From Smittium mucronatum (lineage: Eukaryota; Kickxellomycota; Harpellomycetes; Harpellales; Legeriomycetaceae), in the NCBI GenBank assembly GCA_001953115.1, contig LSSL01000833.1, positions 1-27,299 on the forward strand: a stretch of 27,299 nt of DNA. The letters are read 5' to 3'. Made by a program: the position numbers and the translations under genes. Shown here piece by piece: positions 16,630-27,248 of the stretch; the first letter of the stretch is position 1; every line of letters starts with the position of its first letter. The notes under the pieces are model-generated. The model made no database searches. It was given only the letters and a program-made list of their open reading frames with translations, and was not told the DNA's origin.

Positions 16630-18373
16630 ATGAGTGCAAACAAAAATCAAACCTCAAAAAATAAACGTAAAAATGACCAAACAACTCCGGAATCTAAAAA
16701 GGTTAAGATAAATATTGCCCCAAGTGTGGCATCCACTCCCATTCTAGGTAATCCTTCATCTTTCAATCGAGTAGTTTATAATAATATAATTTTTTGAAAA
16801 AAGATAAATAATAATATATATATATATATAGCTAAATTCTCTGGAGTCGAGCCCCCTTCTGACGCAAGCTTCAAGGTTTATTCTAGGGATGGAAAAAAAG
16901 AGAAAAAGTATTTTGTCAATTCACAAACCGAGCGCATGGATTTTGTAGGCTCAAACTCCAGCGAAGATTCGCAATTCAGTAGAGCTGCCAAGTAAAAAAA
17001 TATATTGTCTTTTTCTCTTTACTGTATTTTCTTGATTTTGGGAATACCTTTTAACTTTTGATAGGTACTTTGTCGGGATATTTGACAAGGAGAAAAACTC
17101 AGTCGTCTTCCATCCAGCACCCGTGGTTTCGTTCGAATCGTTCATAACAGAACAGATTTCCAATGTCGAAAAAAGTAGCAACATTAAAGACAGAGTTATT
17201 CAAGCCAGAAACGATCTCGGTCTGTCATTTGGTAGTAAGAAAAGAAAATCTGTTCTTAAAGCTAGAGAACGCAATGTTATCGATCTGGCTTCAATATCAA
17301 AATCTGAAGAACATATTACAAATTCCATCCAAGTTATTACCAGCAAGTTACCATCTGTCAAGGAATTGAAAAATTCAAACGATGATAATCGACCTGTTCC
17401 CCGTTTCTCTTTAACTGAAACAAGCGTCAAATTGGTCTACGACTCCGAAGACTATGCACCAAGCCATATTCTGGAATTAATTAAATCTAGCGCTCCAATC
17501 AGTAACAGCAAGAGTGCCGAAGAAATTAGATTATTGCTCAAGATAAACTCTGAATTTGTCATTAACAGAATCGCCAAGTTGAAAAATTTCAATTTGAAAT
17601 CCGTCAATGATTTGCATAAATATATTTTGTTATCTTTAATGCTCAAATTTAGAAACGTGAAATTTTCAGATTTCAAGTCCAAAAAAAAACTCTTTGATAA
17701 TTTTTCAGAGTTCCCTTCTGGTGTAGCAGAATACTTGAGTGGTAAATTTACTGAAAACTCTATTTCTGATACTGGAAAGAATAAGTAAGTGCACAAACCT
17801 TCTATTCTATATTAACCTGACCAATATTTCAGAGATATCTTATTTTTACTATTGTGTCCAAATTTATAAGCACCTTAACATATTAAATCTTTTCTTTTTC
17901 TTCACTAATACATACATATTTTTTATCTTTCATAGATTCGCCTTTACCAAATTTTCAAAGGACAAAATCACCAGTTATATCGCTATTTTAATGTTGTCTC
18001 TAAGTGATTTCCAGATTGAAGTTTCTACTTTTGCCAGAGAAATCGGACTAACCAATTCACTGTAATTACTTTTTTTTCTCGCCCATTGTTATTCGTTCTT
18101 ATTTCACTTTTATCCTTTCCATATATAATTTTTTTATCTTTAAAATACATTTTCTTTTTTTTTTCTAGAGCATCTGACTTCCTAAGAAGTATTGGTTGTA
18201 AAGTCAATAGAGGCGTCATGAGACGGGATGACAAAAAGAAGCCTCCTAAAGATGAAAAAAATCCTTCAGAATCCGATGATGAAGACCAAGAAACTTTACC
18301 AGTTGTGACATTTGCTGAATTATCAGCTCCTTTGGTTTTCCCGGTGGTCAGTAGATCAAACCGCAAGAAGTAG
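16630..18373 (+). CDS. RPA49: RNA polymerase I subunit A49 (RPA49), five exons
   Basis: Exons: 16630-16747, 16832-16991, 17065-17784, 17936-18061, 18179 corrected to 18169-18373; 442 residues, against 415 in yeast. A49 with A34.5 forms a TFIIF/TFIIE-like heterodimer on RNA polymerase I that helps initiation and elongation on rDNA in the nucleolus. Residues 1-39 are basic (KNKRK, ESKKVKI) and may aid nuclear import. Residues about 40-112 match the dimerisation domain: PPSDASFKVY, then YFVGIFDKEKNSVVFHPAP, aligns with yeast APSDTTFDLY and YVVGLFNPEKKS. A linker follows. From about 200 to 390 lies the tandem winged-helix region, ending DKITSYIAILMLSLSDFQIE and EIGLTNSLASDFLRSIG. Residues 393-419 form a Lys-then-Asp/Glu-rich insert before the basic end SRSNRKK. 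An in-frame TAA just before the ATG (16621) supports the start. Introns are 84, 73, 151 and 107 bp; the first carries a TA run. Confidence 0.95.
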
Positions 18374-18447
18374 GCCATCACAATAGATTATGTTCGTCTC
18401 TATTTCTGATACAAAACTCTTTTTCATAAATACTTCATTTCTTTCTT

Positions 18448-18453
18448 AATAAA
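18448..18453 (+). terminator. Candidate polyadenylation signal of RPA49
   Basis: AATAAA lies 75 bp after the RPA49 stop, a normal distance for a fungal 3' end. The AT-rich context makes chance matches common. Confidence 0.45.
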
Positions 18454-18610
18454 CAATAATTTTCAATAGGCAATTTATTAAATTGATTGATTTCAAAAAA
18501 GTTAAAATTTTTATTTTTTTATCACTATTTAAAAGATTTTTTTTGCTTGAATTTTTCAAAATAATTTTTTTTCGACCCAAATAAAGATCTATAAGATGTA
18601 ATTCTATGGA

Positions 18611-18677
18611 TTTTTTTTTTATCACAGAATTTCATTGTAAGATTTCTATGAAAATCATATTTTTAAAAAAGATAAAC
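18611..18677 (+). repeat. Dispersed repeat, copy 1
   Basis: T10, then atcacagaatttcattgtaa and gat, followed after a variable stretch by aaaaaagataaac. It corresponds, with a few differences, to the copy at 25836-25901 in the same orientation. Confidence 0.5.
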
Positions 18678-18811
18678 TAATTTTCAAATATCAAAGCTCT
18701 ATTCGAAATAAAGAAAATTAAATTCTACCAACTATTTACATATGGGGCTCAATCATCTATTTCCAATACTCTCTATATGTTAATTTATATGTTTCTAAAA
18801 AAAAATCGCCT

Positions 18812-18829
18812 AATGAATTAATTCATTAA
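18812..18829. repeat. 18-bp perfect palindrome
   Basis: taatgaattaattcatta is its own reverse complement. AT-only palindromes are expected now and then in such DNA. Confidence 0.5.
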
Positions 18830-19778
18830 TGATTAGCTCCTATTATTTCCAATATATCAAGTTAATATTTTAGAATATTTATAGTTTAAAGGCTTGTACC
18901 CAAAAGGGATAATATAATTCACTATACCTATTATTATTTTTTACGTAGTTCTCTACACAAGACCATCAATCCAACATAATACTTTTCAAAAACCAATCCG
19001 TATTGAAACTTTGCTTCAGCTAAATACATGAAAACTCGATAAAGGTTTTTATTTTGAACTATGTGGACATCCCAGTCAAATATATTTCCCGAAGTTTTAT
19101 TATAGTGATTTTAATAAGCTTCTAAATACCAATAAACTAACGTGATGATTCTTCTAATAAACTTTCACATTATTTTTGTGGGTAGTTTCAAATGTTTCAA
19201 TAATCCATATCCTCCAAAAAAATGATTCTTAATTTATGAATGATACATTAGTTTAATATTGTTCTAGTTCATTGGAAATCAGAAACCATTCGTCTATTGA
19301 AGAGAATAGATAAAAATTTAGGATCCAAATATGTTTCAATAATGCTATACTGGCTCTATTTGGCCAAAAAGGCATCACATATAAAAACCGTTTAATCTAT
19401 CTTTAAATGGGTACGTTATTTATTCTTCTAATCCTCTGCAGCCCTTGTAACTATGTGTATTGAAGTCCAAAAACCATAAATTATATTTATAAATGAGGAG
19501 AATAGGATTATTCAACATAAAAGTATTCAAAAACCAAAAAAATCGCATTATTTTTTCATTTATACAAAAATAAATAATATTTACATCCACTTTTAAAATT
19601 TAATACCAACAATAGACCAACTTCTCTACAACAATAAAACTATTAAAAGAATACTTGGAACATCGATTAATCCAAAACTAATATTTTAGTCTTGATAAAA
19701 AAGTTTTATGCAACTTAATTCTATTTTAAAATTATAGAATTTGGAAATAAAACAAGCCTTAATATCAAAAAACTCAAT

Positions 19779-19779
<1 letters not shown>

Positions 19780-19825
<46 letters not shown>

Positions 19826-19830
19826 CGTGT
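19780..19830. repeat. Long (TA)n(TG)n compound microsatellite
   Basis: About 13 TA units pass into about 12 TG units, with one GC interruption near the end. Such tracts are length-polymorphic and can form cruciform or Z-DNA. Confidence 0.9.
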
Positions 19831-19871
19831 TAAATCCAGAAAATAATATTAAAATTTTTAACATCGAATTA

Positions 19872-19875
<4 letters not shown>

Positions 19876-19907
<32 letters not shown>
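19876..19907. repeat. (TA)n microsatellite
   Basis: About 15 TA units lie 45 bp after the compound TA/TG tract. Confidence 0.85.
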
Positions 19908-19910
<3 letters not shown>

Positions 19911-20188
19911 TAATGTATACATTATTCAATGGTTCTATTAATCGTAATACTAAAATTTCGATTAACTATTTTTATAAGACATCTATTTGGAATTTTTTTT
20001 AAAAAAATAAAGTGTATGGAAATCCCATTAGTCCTCAATCGCCTAATTTTCGGATTTTTTTTCACTCTTTTTTTTTTTTTTGATATTTATAAGGCTTGTA
20101 ATTGTATAAATTAAAATCTATATAAAGGACGATAAAAAAAATAATGAATATTATTTGATAATTAAAGAATTTTCTGTTTTAAATATAT

Positions 20189-20420
20189 TTAGCTTGAATA
20201 TTCTACACATTCAACTATTTTTCTTTCGCTCATATTATTACAAACATCATAGTGTTTTTTTTTCAGGATCCTTTCTTTTTTATTCAGTTTTTCTCTTTCT
20301 TAAAATCTCGATTTTCTAAGTTTTCAATTTTTCGCTTCTTAATATTATTAAAGAATAAAAATCTCATTCTCTTGATTTGAAATTAATTTTTCGTTCTCTA
20401 ACTTATTTGTAGATAAAATT
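20189..20420 (-). other. Possible eroded coding patch (minus strand)
   Basis: The minus strand is strikingly purine-rich here. A 36-codon frame (including HYDVCNNMSERKIVECVEYS) ends in TAA at 20189-20191. Further upstream on the same strand KLENEKLISNQENEIF appears between stops. It resembles a decayed Lys/Glu-rich gene, but purine strand bias alone could give this. No family is recognised. Confidence 0.15.
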
Positions 20421-22607
20421 TTTTTGTATTTTTTTGTAAATTGGGATTTTTAAAAAAAATTAAATTAGTGGAATTAAAATTTGTTAAGAGCTTGTTTTAA
20501 TTTAATCGTTTATTATTAATCATAAATTATCAGATTTACCTATCACTTCTATAACTATATTATGGTCTAATTTTCGTTCAGTAAATTTTATCATGCTTCT
20601 ACTTATTTCAGTCTCTTTTTTAAACCCTTTTATATTTTTTATAATAGTGAATAATAATAACTTTCAATTCTTTTTTATTTGTCTTTCAATTTATTTTTAT
20701 CTTAAATAATAATTGAATTTTTGTTATAAAAATATTTGATTCCTGGTAAGGATAGATTTTTTTGTGATTATTTTTTTCACGAATTATTTTTTTATATTTC
20801 ATAGAATATGACTATGATCGATTTATATAAATTTTATTGATTATATCGATATTTTATCAATGTTTTTTTAATATGGTCTTTTTAAATTCTAAAAATTATT
20901 AACTTTATTAGAAAATTTGCTATTTTTACATGAATTGATTTGAAAACTATTTTAAAAATAAGGTTCCAGCTTTTTGAAAAATATTAGTATGTTTTCTTTA
21001 TTTTCTTATATTTTTTGCTTAAAGGCTAATTAATCGTATAATTTATTTATTTAAAATTTAGGGCGAATTCTCCAAAAAAATTATTAGTGGATTTTGAATT
21101 TTTAGTATAAATTCTTATATAAGCGCTATATAAATGATTTGAGAATGATTTTATAAAAAAAACCCTTTCCCATAAAATCATAAAAAATTTTAGCCGATTT
21201 TTTTTTCTATTTATTCCAAAAATATATAAACTATGCGGTTATTAATTAAAATAAATTTTTGCGAAAACAAACACTGTTTATTTACAACAATCCTCATAAC
21301 AACTCTATTATACTTGGAAAACCACATAATTTTGGTCATTATTTTTTTAAATTGCTTTAAAAACATTGAAAAAATACTCAAATTTTCCATTTATAGAAAA
21401 ATATATTTATTAATATTTTTCTTCTATAAATTCAATATTAAAAAGTGAAAGGTATTATATACATTTACATATTTTTTATAGAAAAAAATTTTTTTTCCAA
21501 AAAATCATTTGCTTTGGGATAAAAATAAGCAATTCCATCCCTAATAATAAAAATTTTAAAATTTTAGAGCTCTATTTATTTTTTTGAAAAAAAAATCTCT
21601 TCACGTTTCGAATGTACTGAAAAAATAAATTGGTGCAAAATTATAAGCACAAACCTTGGATACGTAAAATTAAATAGAACTTTTATCTTTCAAATTATTA
21701 TTTTTCGGTTTTTATACAAGATCATACGATTTTTTAAAAAAATTATGTTATTTTTTTATATTAATAGTTTAAAATTAATTATTTGGTTTCGACAATTTAA
21801 AATATACGTTAAATCATGAAGATAAAAAATAAATTAAATGGCTCATAAAATATTTGTGATTCAATATCAATAAATAAATATAGTAAATTGAGTGTTAAAT
21901 TGATTTCAAAAGTCTTTAGATTTTTTTTATTGATGAATCATTAACCCAAAATTATATTTAAAAACAGGTTTAATTATTTTCTTTGAATTTTATGAAATTT
22001 AATTTATATAATCTAAGAATTTTTTATTAAACACCTTTTTCACTATTTTTAATAAAAATAAAAATAAAATCACTTATTTTACCCGATTTCATTATTTTTA
22101 AGAGCCCTTATACTTAATTTTTTTATTAAAGCCAGAAAGATAAAAAAAATTAGTCATTTGACTTGTTTTTACTTATAAAAATTTCTTTTTTTTGGATTAC
22201 TTTTACTTTAAATTGTTAATAAATACATTAAAGGCGTTTTTTACTTCTAAAATTATTGTTATAAATAATGTGAAGAGTTTATTACTAAAAATTAATACCA
22301 CATACATATATACATATATTATGAAACTTATACTTTATGCCAGTTATGCTGATATAAAACCTTGTGTTTAAAATGCATATTATAATATAATTGAGAGGAA
22401 ACGCCTTGAGGGCTGTTTTTAATACAAATCTACACCATAAAATTATAGCTTTGATTTAATTTATAGCCCACTAGTCTAAATATCATATATGTGCCCACTT
22501 TTTTCTGAGATTATGTTGCAAGATAAAATGAAAAAGAGATTTGAAAGAGATTTTATCCATATAAGCAACAAAAGGAGATTATAAGTGAAGAAAAAGAGGT
22601 GTGGTAT

Positions 22608-22634
22608 AAAGAAAGAAAGAAAGAAAGAAAGAAA
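22608..22634. repeat. (GAAA)n microsatellite
   Basis: About seven tandem GAAA tetranucleotides in non-coding DNA. Confidence 0.85.
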
Positions 22635-22951
22635 ATGATAGTATTGAAAATATTTAAAATTTAAAATAATTGTTTTTACTAGATTTTTTTACTGCTTTAA
22701 ATCATTTTGTAGTTAGTTAAAAAGTAACACAATTTTATTTTTCAAAAGAAAGTGAAAATAATTTATAGATACATAAAAATTTGAATAAATGAAACCTGTC
22801 ACTAAACTATAAATAATAGAATATGAAAAAATGCAAGATAATTTGATTAGTATCAAGAGATATACAACAATTTATTTATGTAAATAAAAAATTTGCTCTA
22901 AATTTATCAATTTTATAAGTAAATGAAATTTTATTCTGAGTTGTTGGACTG

Positions 22952-22963
22952 CCCCCCCCCCCC
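22952..22963. repeat. Isolated C12 homopolymer
   Basis: Twelve consecutive C residues stand in AT-rich DNA, followed by ACCCAACC. It is the counterpart in base type of the G10 run at 3189, but the flanks are not similar. Confidence 0.8.
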
Positions 22964-23220
22964 ACCCAACCGCATTAACTTAGCTAAAAAAAAAATTCTT
23001 AATTATTTCAGTTTTTGGCTTATTTAAAAAGGTTAAAAAATAACAAGCTCAAAAAATAAAATAATGAAAAAAAATCTAAACTTAAAACTCAAATATTTTT
23101 TGGTTTAAAAAGTTTACATGCTTATTTTATTAAATATTCAAATCTCATAAAATTAAGTAGATGAGATAATCTTTTTCCTTAATTTTAAAAGAAATTTATT
23201 TTAATAAACCTTTATTTACT

Positions 23221-23242
23221 TTTTGTATCACCGGAACTTTTA
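23221..23242 (+). repeat. Dispersed repeat, short partial copy 2
   Basis: ttttgtatcaccggaacttt resembles the core of the copies at 18611 and 25836 (T run, GTATCAC, GGAA, T run) but diverges soon after. Confidence 0.3.
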
Positions 23243-23369
23243 ATATAAAATAAAGGTGTTGGTGCTTTCAATTCTAACACGCTTAAAGCATTAATTTTTT
23301 TTAAAAACAGCTACCACATTAATAACAAATACTAACATTATTTGGTATCAGTACTTTAACTAATGAAAA

Positions 23370-23910
23370 ATCCAGCAAAAAAGACATTATTTCTTCCATT
23401 ATCAGTTCCTCCCCTATGATTACTAGAGTATACAACCTCAGACAGTCAATATAGGGATATTCGGAGTAGTATAATTCAATAATATTAGGTCTTTAGTCAA
23501 AAAAATCTCTCCAAAAACGAAATTCTAGTGTATAATTATATACACCTTTATCAGGCCCAAAAAGCTCATTAACACTCCCATTTATGCACGTAGAAATATA
23601 AGCTGACGCAAATAATAAAAATAAAAAGAATATAATATTTTAATATAATAAATTTAAGCCGAATGGAAATAAACACGAGATGCTAAAAAAAAATTGATAA
23701 TAATAGTACTTTCAAAACATTCAAAATACTACACCCAGAAGGATGATTAAACTGATAGCTAAAAATAAATTAAAACCCCCATAAAAAGAAGAAATAAAAC
23801 GGAAATACTACACCGAGTACAAAAAAGGCTGAAAATTTCCTCTATCGTGCTAATAACACCAGCTTATAAAAAGCGGATGGCCTCTACAGTGGCAGAATAA
23901 TTTATCCATA
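23370..23910 (+). other. Possible eroded coding patch (plus strand)
   Basis: The plus strand is A-rich and less AT-extreme, with peptide-like pieces such as NTTPRRMIKLIAKNKLKPP and HQLIKSGWPLQWQNNL in one frame, separated by single TAA/TGA stops. This may be an old gene or element with accumulated stops. No homology can be claimed. Confidence 0.15.
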
Positions 23911-24818
23911 TATTTTAATACGTATTATATTTATCACTTATAGATATAAATGCACTTTTTTATTTTTATTTTATTATTCATCGGATTAGTTATGAAATAA
24001 AACCATTAATAGATTTTATAATAACTCATATATAAATTTAATTTGATTTTTTTCAATAACAGTTTGAATAATATTGATTTTTTTCGTAAAATATAAAAAT
24101 ATTTTGATTTTTATGTATTTTAGATTTTGAGAGAATGAAAAAAATAGATTACATAATGCAAAAAAATATTCCTTTTTTTTTTTGATAATTTAACCTTTGA
24201 TTTAATTTTTCTTTTAATGTTATATTATTCGAAAAAAAATTGTTTGGTAAATTTTTCAACTCGCTACAGAACCACAAATTCAATAAAAAATATATGAAAA
24301 AGTGATTAAAAAAGCTTTCTCGCCATTTTTGACATAAATTTCAATTTAAAGCTGCTATACGATTAATTAATGATAATTTAAAGCCGTATTTAATTGTAAA
24401 TATTGTGTTTTTTTAATATTTTAAATCATATTTAAAATTTTAACTGGATTATTTTTTTACACCACGTTATTATTTCAATAGCATAGAGGGAAAAAAAACA
24501 GAATAGGGTGAAAAATAAGGTTTTTTTATACATCAATTAAAAATATTAAAATCAAAGACTTGAAAAAGTATAAATATTTTAAATCCATTAATTAAAAAAA
24601 CAAATAAACGGGGTTTTTCTTTTAAATAGGGATTAATTTTACACTTTAACTATCTGATATATATTACAAAAAATTATTTTCAAGTCAGTAAAGATTTATA
24701 AAAAAATTTAAAAATTTCACCTAAATCCTCTCCGCTGCTTTATAAGCTCCATATATCGAGTGTATAGGTTAAAAATCTGGTGCAAAAAATATTATTTATT
24801 TGCAAATTAATATAAAAT

Positions 24819-24842
24819 AATTTTATTTTTAAAAATAAAATT
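24819..24842. repeat. 24-bp perfect AT palindrome
   Basis: aattttattttt at 24819-24830 is followed directly by its reverse complement. It could extrude as a cruciform, but chance in AT-rich DNA is a sufficient explanation. Confidence 0.5.
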
Positions 24843-25835
24843 CAATTTTTATGACTTGAACAGAAATAATTGGTAGTTAATAAGACACCATAAAAAATTT
24901 TCGGGAAATAAAATTAATATTTTTACATTATTATCATATAAAAAAATATAATATTGATTTTGTGGTTAAATATCTATTAAAATGTAAAAAATGCGTATTT
25001 TATTTGTTCTAAATAAGAAAAAAATCTAACAATTTAAAATAATAACGTTTAAATGTTTATATTTTGTATTAATTTAGAAGAATTCGAATTGGAAAATACT
25101 TAAAAGAGAAAATAATCAATTTTTTTCAAATTTCGATTATTTCTAGTAGAATATAATAGATTTAGTGGTCATTATATATTAATCGCTTCATCCATCTATC
25201 AAATTTAGAAAAAAGAAATATATGAAATTCTTTAAAAACATATTTTATTGATGTTTTATGCTATAAAATTTAAAACAGGATTTTTTTAATTGTAAAAAAA
25301 TAAATTAAAATGGATGAATAAATATCAATATAACGAATTGATAATTTTCAAATTAATTTAGTTGAATTTTAGGTCATTTCGAAAAAAATATCCATGTATA
25401 AAATAAGATTTCACAATAGTTTAATATATATTGTTTAATATCTTAAAAAAAAACATGTATTTAAAATAATTGTTTAAATTGTGAATTTTCTAAATCAATT
25501 AAAATTTTTAAAATTGTACATTTACGAGAAATTAAGATTTATAAGTATTTTGTAAAACGATTTCAGCCTATGCTTAATCATTTTTTAACACAAGAAATAG
25601 AATTTTTTATAAGTATAATTAAAAAAGCTTTATAACACTTTTTTAAAATTTACTATCAATTATAATATATTATAAATATATTATGTTGGAATGTTAAAAT
25701 TCTTTAGCAAAAGATAGTTTTATTTGAGGAAAAATTAAATTTAACGCTTTCAATGAGATTATTTTGACATCATCGGTAATTATTAGCTTTTTATATAATA
25801 TATATGACGGGGTATAATTATTATAAAAAAGATGA

Positions 25836-25901
25836 TTTTTTTTTTGTATCACGGAATTTTATTGTAAGATAACGTCATTAAAAATTATAAAAAAGATAAA
25901 T
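25836..25901 (+). repeat. Dispersed repeat, copy 3
   Basis: T10, then gtatcacggaattttattgt and aagat, followed by a variable part and aaaaaagataaat. The order of elements is the same as at 18611-18677, so these look like two members of a small family. Confidence 0.5.
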
Positions 25902-26277
25902 AGAAAAAAAAAATCATAACGTCGATAATATAAAAAAATATATTTAACACTTTAATAAATAAATAAAAAGTATTAGCGAGTTAATATATATTTTTTATTT
26001 TAAATACACATCAAGCTGTTTTTCAGTATTCATTGGATTAATTCAATTTTTCGGCTAGATGCACTTTGCTTTTTATAATTAAAATTTAATTAAATCAATT
26101 TTACTAGAAATGAAAATTTAAAGTCAATATTAATAATTTTCAAACTTGTAAAGATAAAATTGCGGAATGTAAGATAATCTAATATACAGTTTAATATAAT
26201 ATTTTATTGATATGGTCCTGAATGTATTATATAATTTATTATTGTTTATTTCATGATATATTTTAAATAATATGAAT

Positions 26278-26315
26278 GGTGACCATGGAAAAAAGTCACC
26301 AAAAAAAAAAAAAAA
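26278..26315 (+). other. Hairpin followed by A15
   Basis: ggtgac (26278-26283) pairs with gtcacc (26295-26300) around an 11-nt loop, directly followed by 15 A residues. It marks the point where the AT-rich flank gives way to more balanced sequence. It might be the end of a polyadenylated retroelement copy, or chance. Confidence 0.25.
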
Positions 26316-26410
26316 TCTCAGCACTGTTGGCTATATGGAATCAGGATTTTTAGGGTGACTTTATTTTTTATGTTGTTCTGGATTGTAGGCATGTATCAAA
26401 CATAGTTTGA

Positions 26411-26936
26411 ATTCTATTAGATGAATTTCCAGAAGAGAAATATAATTATATTGGTGAACATCAGTACATGTTACGTTTTTGGTAAATTCGTAAAGATATT
26501 ACTTTTTTTTCTTTCTTTACTGTCTTGAATAAAGGTGGTAGAAAGTGGCAACATCGATGCTCTGAGATCAATGGCAGCGTGGTCTCTCACTGAAGGGGTT
26601 TGACTTGAATCTATCGATAAATTTAACATTATAATCATTAGAGGCGGAATCGGTTTATGCCTTTAATTTTTAATTAAAAATACACAGATAGGTTGTTTTT
26701 ATTATATTAATGCTATGGGGGAAAGGGAGAGAGAGAGAAGGGGGGGATTATGCAAAAATTCGATTTTATATGGATACGGCTTAATTTGAAGAGGAGTGGG
26801 TATGGTGGGCGAGGGGGCAATGAATTTCCTCAAAACCCTGCCGGATGCAAAAGGTGTAATTGCTAACGGTAGTTATAATAGCGATTCTAAATCTCTTAGT
26901 ATGCACCATAAAATTCTAGACGAAGATGTATACTAG
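26411..26936 (+). pseudogene. Coding-like fragments, decayed or incompletely visible gene
   Basis: Base composition is more balanced here and three short plus-strand frames look protein-like: 26411-26485 (LDEFPEEKYNYIGEHQYMLR), 26529-26603 (SGNIDALRSMAAWSLTEG) and 26802-26936 (44 codons from an ATG, including NFLKTLPDAKGVIANGSYN). The first ends beside a GTAAAT donor-like site, and a pyrimidine-rich stretch ending in AG precedes the second. But joining them there gives an immediate stop (phase mismatch), so an intact spliced gene is not supported as read. It may be a relic or a gene with other exon borders. The family is not recognised. Confidence 0.25.
26717..26747. repeat. G/GA-rich purine tract
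   Basis: G5, A3, G3, a short GA dinucleotide run and a G7 run make an all-purine stretch of about 31 bp. It may form a triplex or a G-rich structure. Confidence 0.7.
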
Positions 26937-27113
26937 TTTGGCGGTTATAAGGAATCCGCTTAATAGTAAAAAAACATATAGGTAAAATATGGAGAATAAA
27001 CTAGAGGTAGTATTTTTATCGATTTTTTTTATATTTACACAAATATAAATTCACACTTACAAATATATTAAACAGAAAATAAAATAAAGAGCCATGGAAA
27101 TAATTCCTAGCAG

Positions 27114-27248
27114 ATGGCAACCAATTTAAAGAATTTATCGAAATTCAGGTTTATAAATGAACCATTAAAGAGAATTAATAGTGTAAATATATTTGAATGT
27201 GTTCATTTTAAGTCAGCTTTAAACCAGACCTGGGAGTTTCTTACATGA
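27114..27248 (+). other. Short open frame at the window end
   Basis: A 44-codon frame starts at ATG 27114 and stops at TGA 27246-27248. Its N-terminus (MATNLKNLSKFRFINEPLKR) is basic and lacks acidic residues before position 16, as in mitochondrial targeting peptides, so it could be a first exon of a gene continuing past the window. It is short and unsupported otherwise. Confidence 0.15.

Larger units (their letters stand above)
18454..26400. other. AT-rich gene-poor right flank
   Basis: Nearly 8 kb of A/T-dominated sequence has frequent stops in all frames. Open frames above 60 codons (19929-20114, 21233-21448, 26130-26324) are Phe/Ile/Leu/Lys-rich chance products without recognisable features. 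The interval holds microsatellites, a small dispersed repeat (copies at 18611, 23221 and 25836), palindromes and two vaguely coding-like patches (20189-20420 minus, 23370-23910 plus). No intact gene, tRNA, rRNA or transposon is seen. Confidence 0.6.

Noticed and set aside
17452..17796. Minus-strand open frame of 114 codons opposite RPA49
   Set aside because: Antisense shadow of exon 3; the plus strand has clear A49 homology.
3189..22963. G10 at 3189 and C12 at 22952 as ends of one large inverted element
   Set aside because: The sequences next to the two runs are not similar on either strand.
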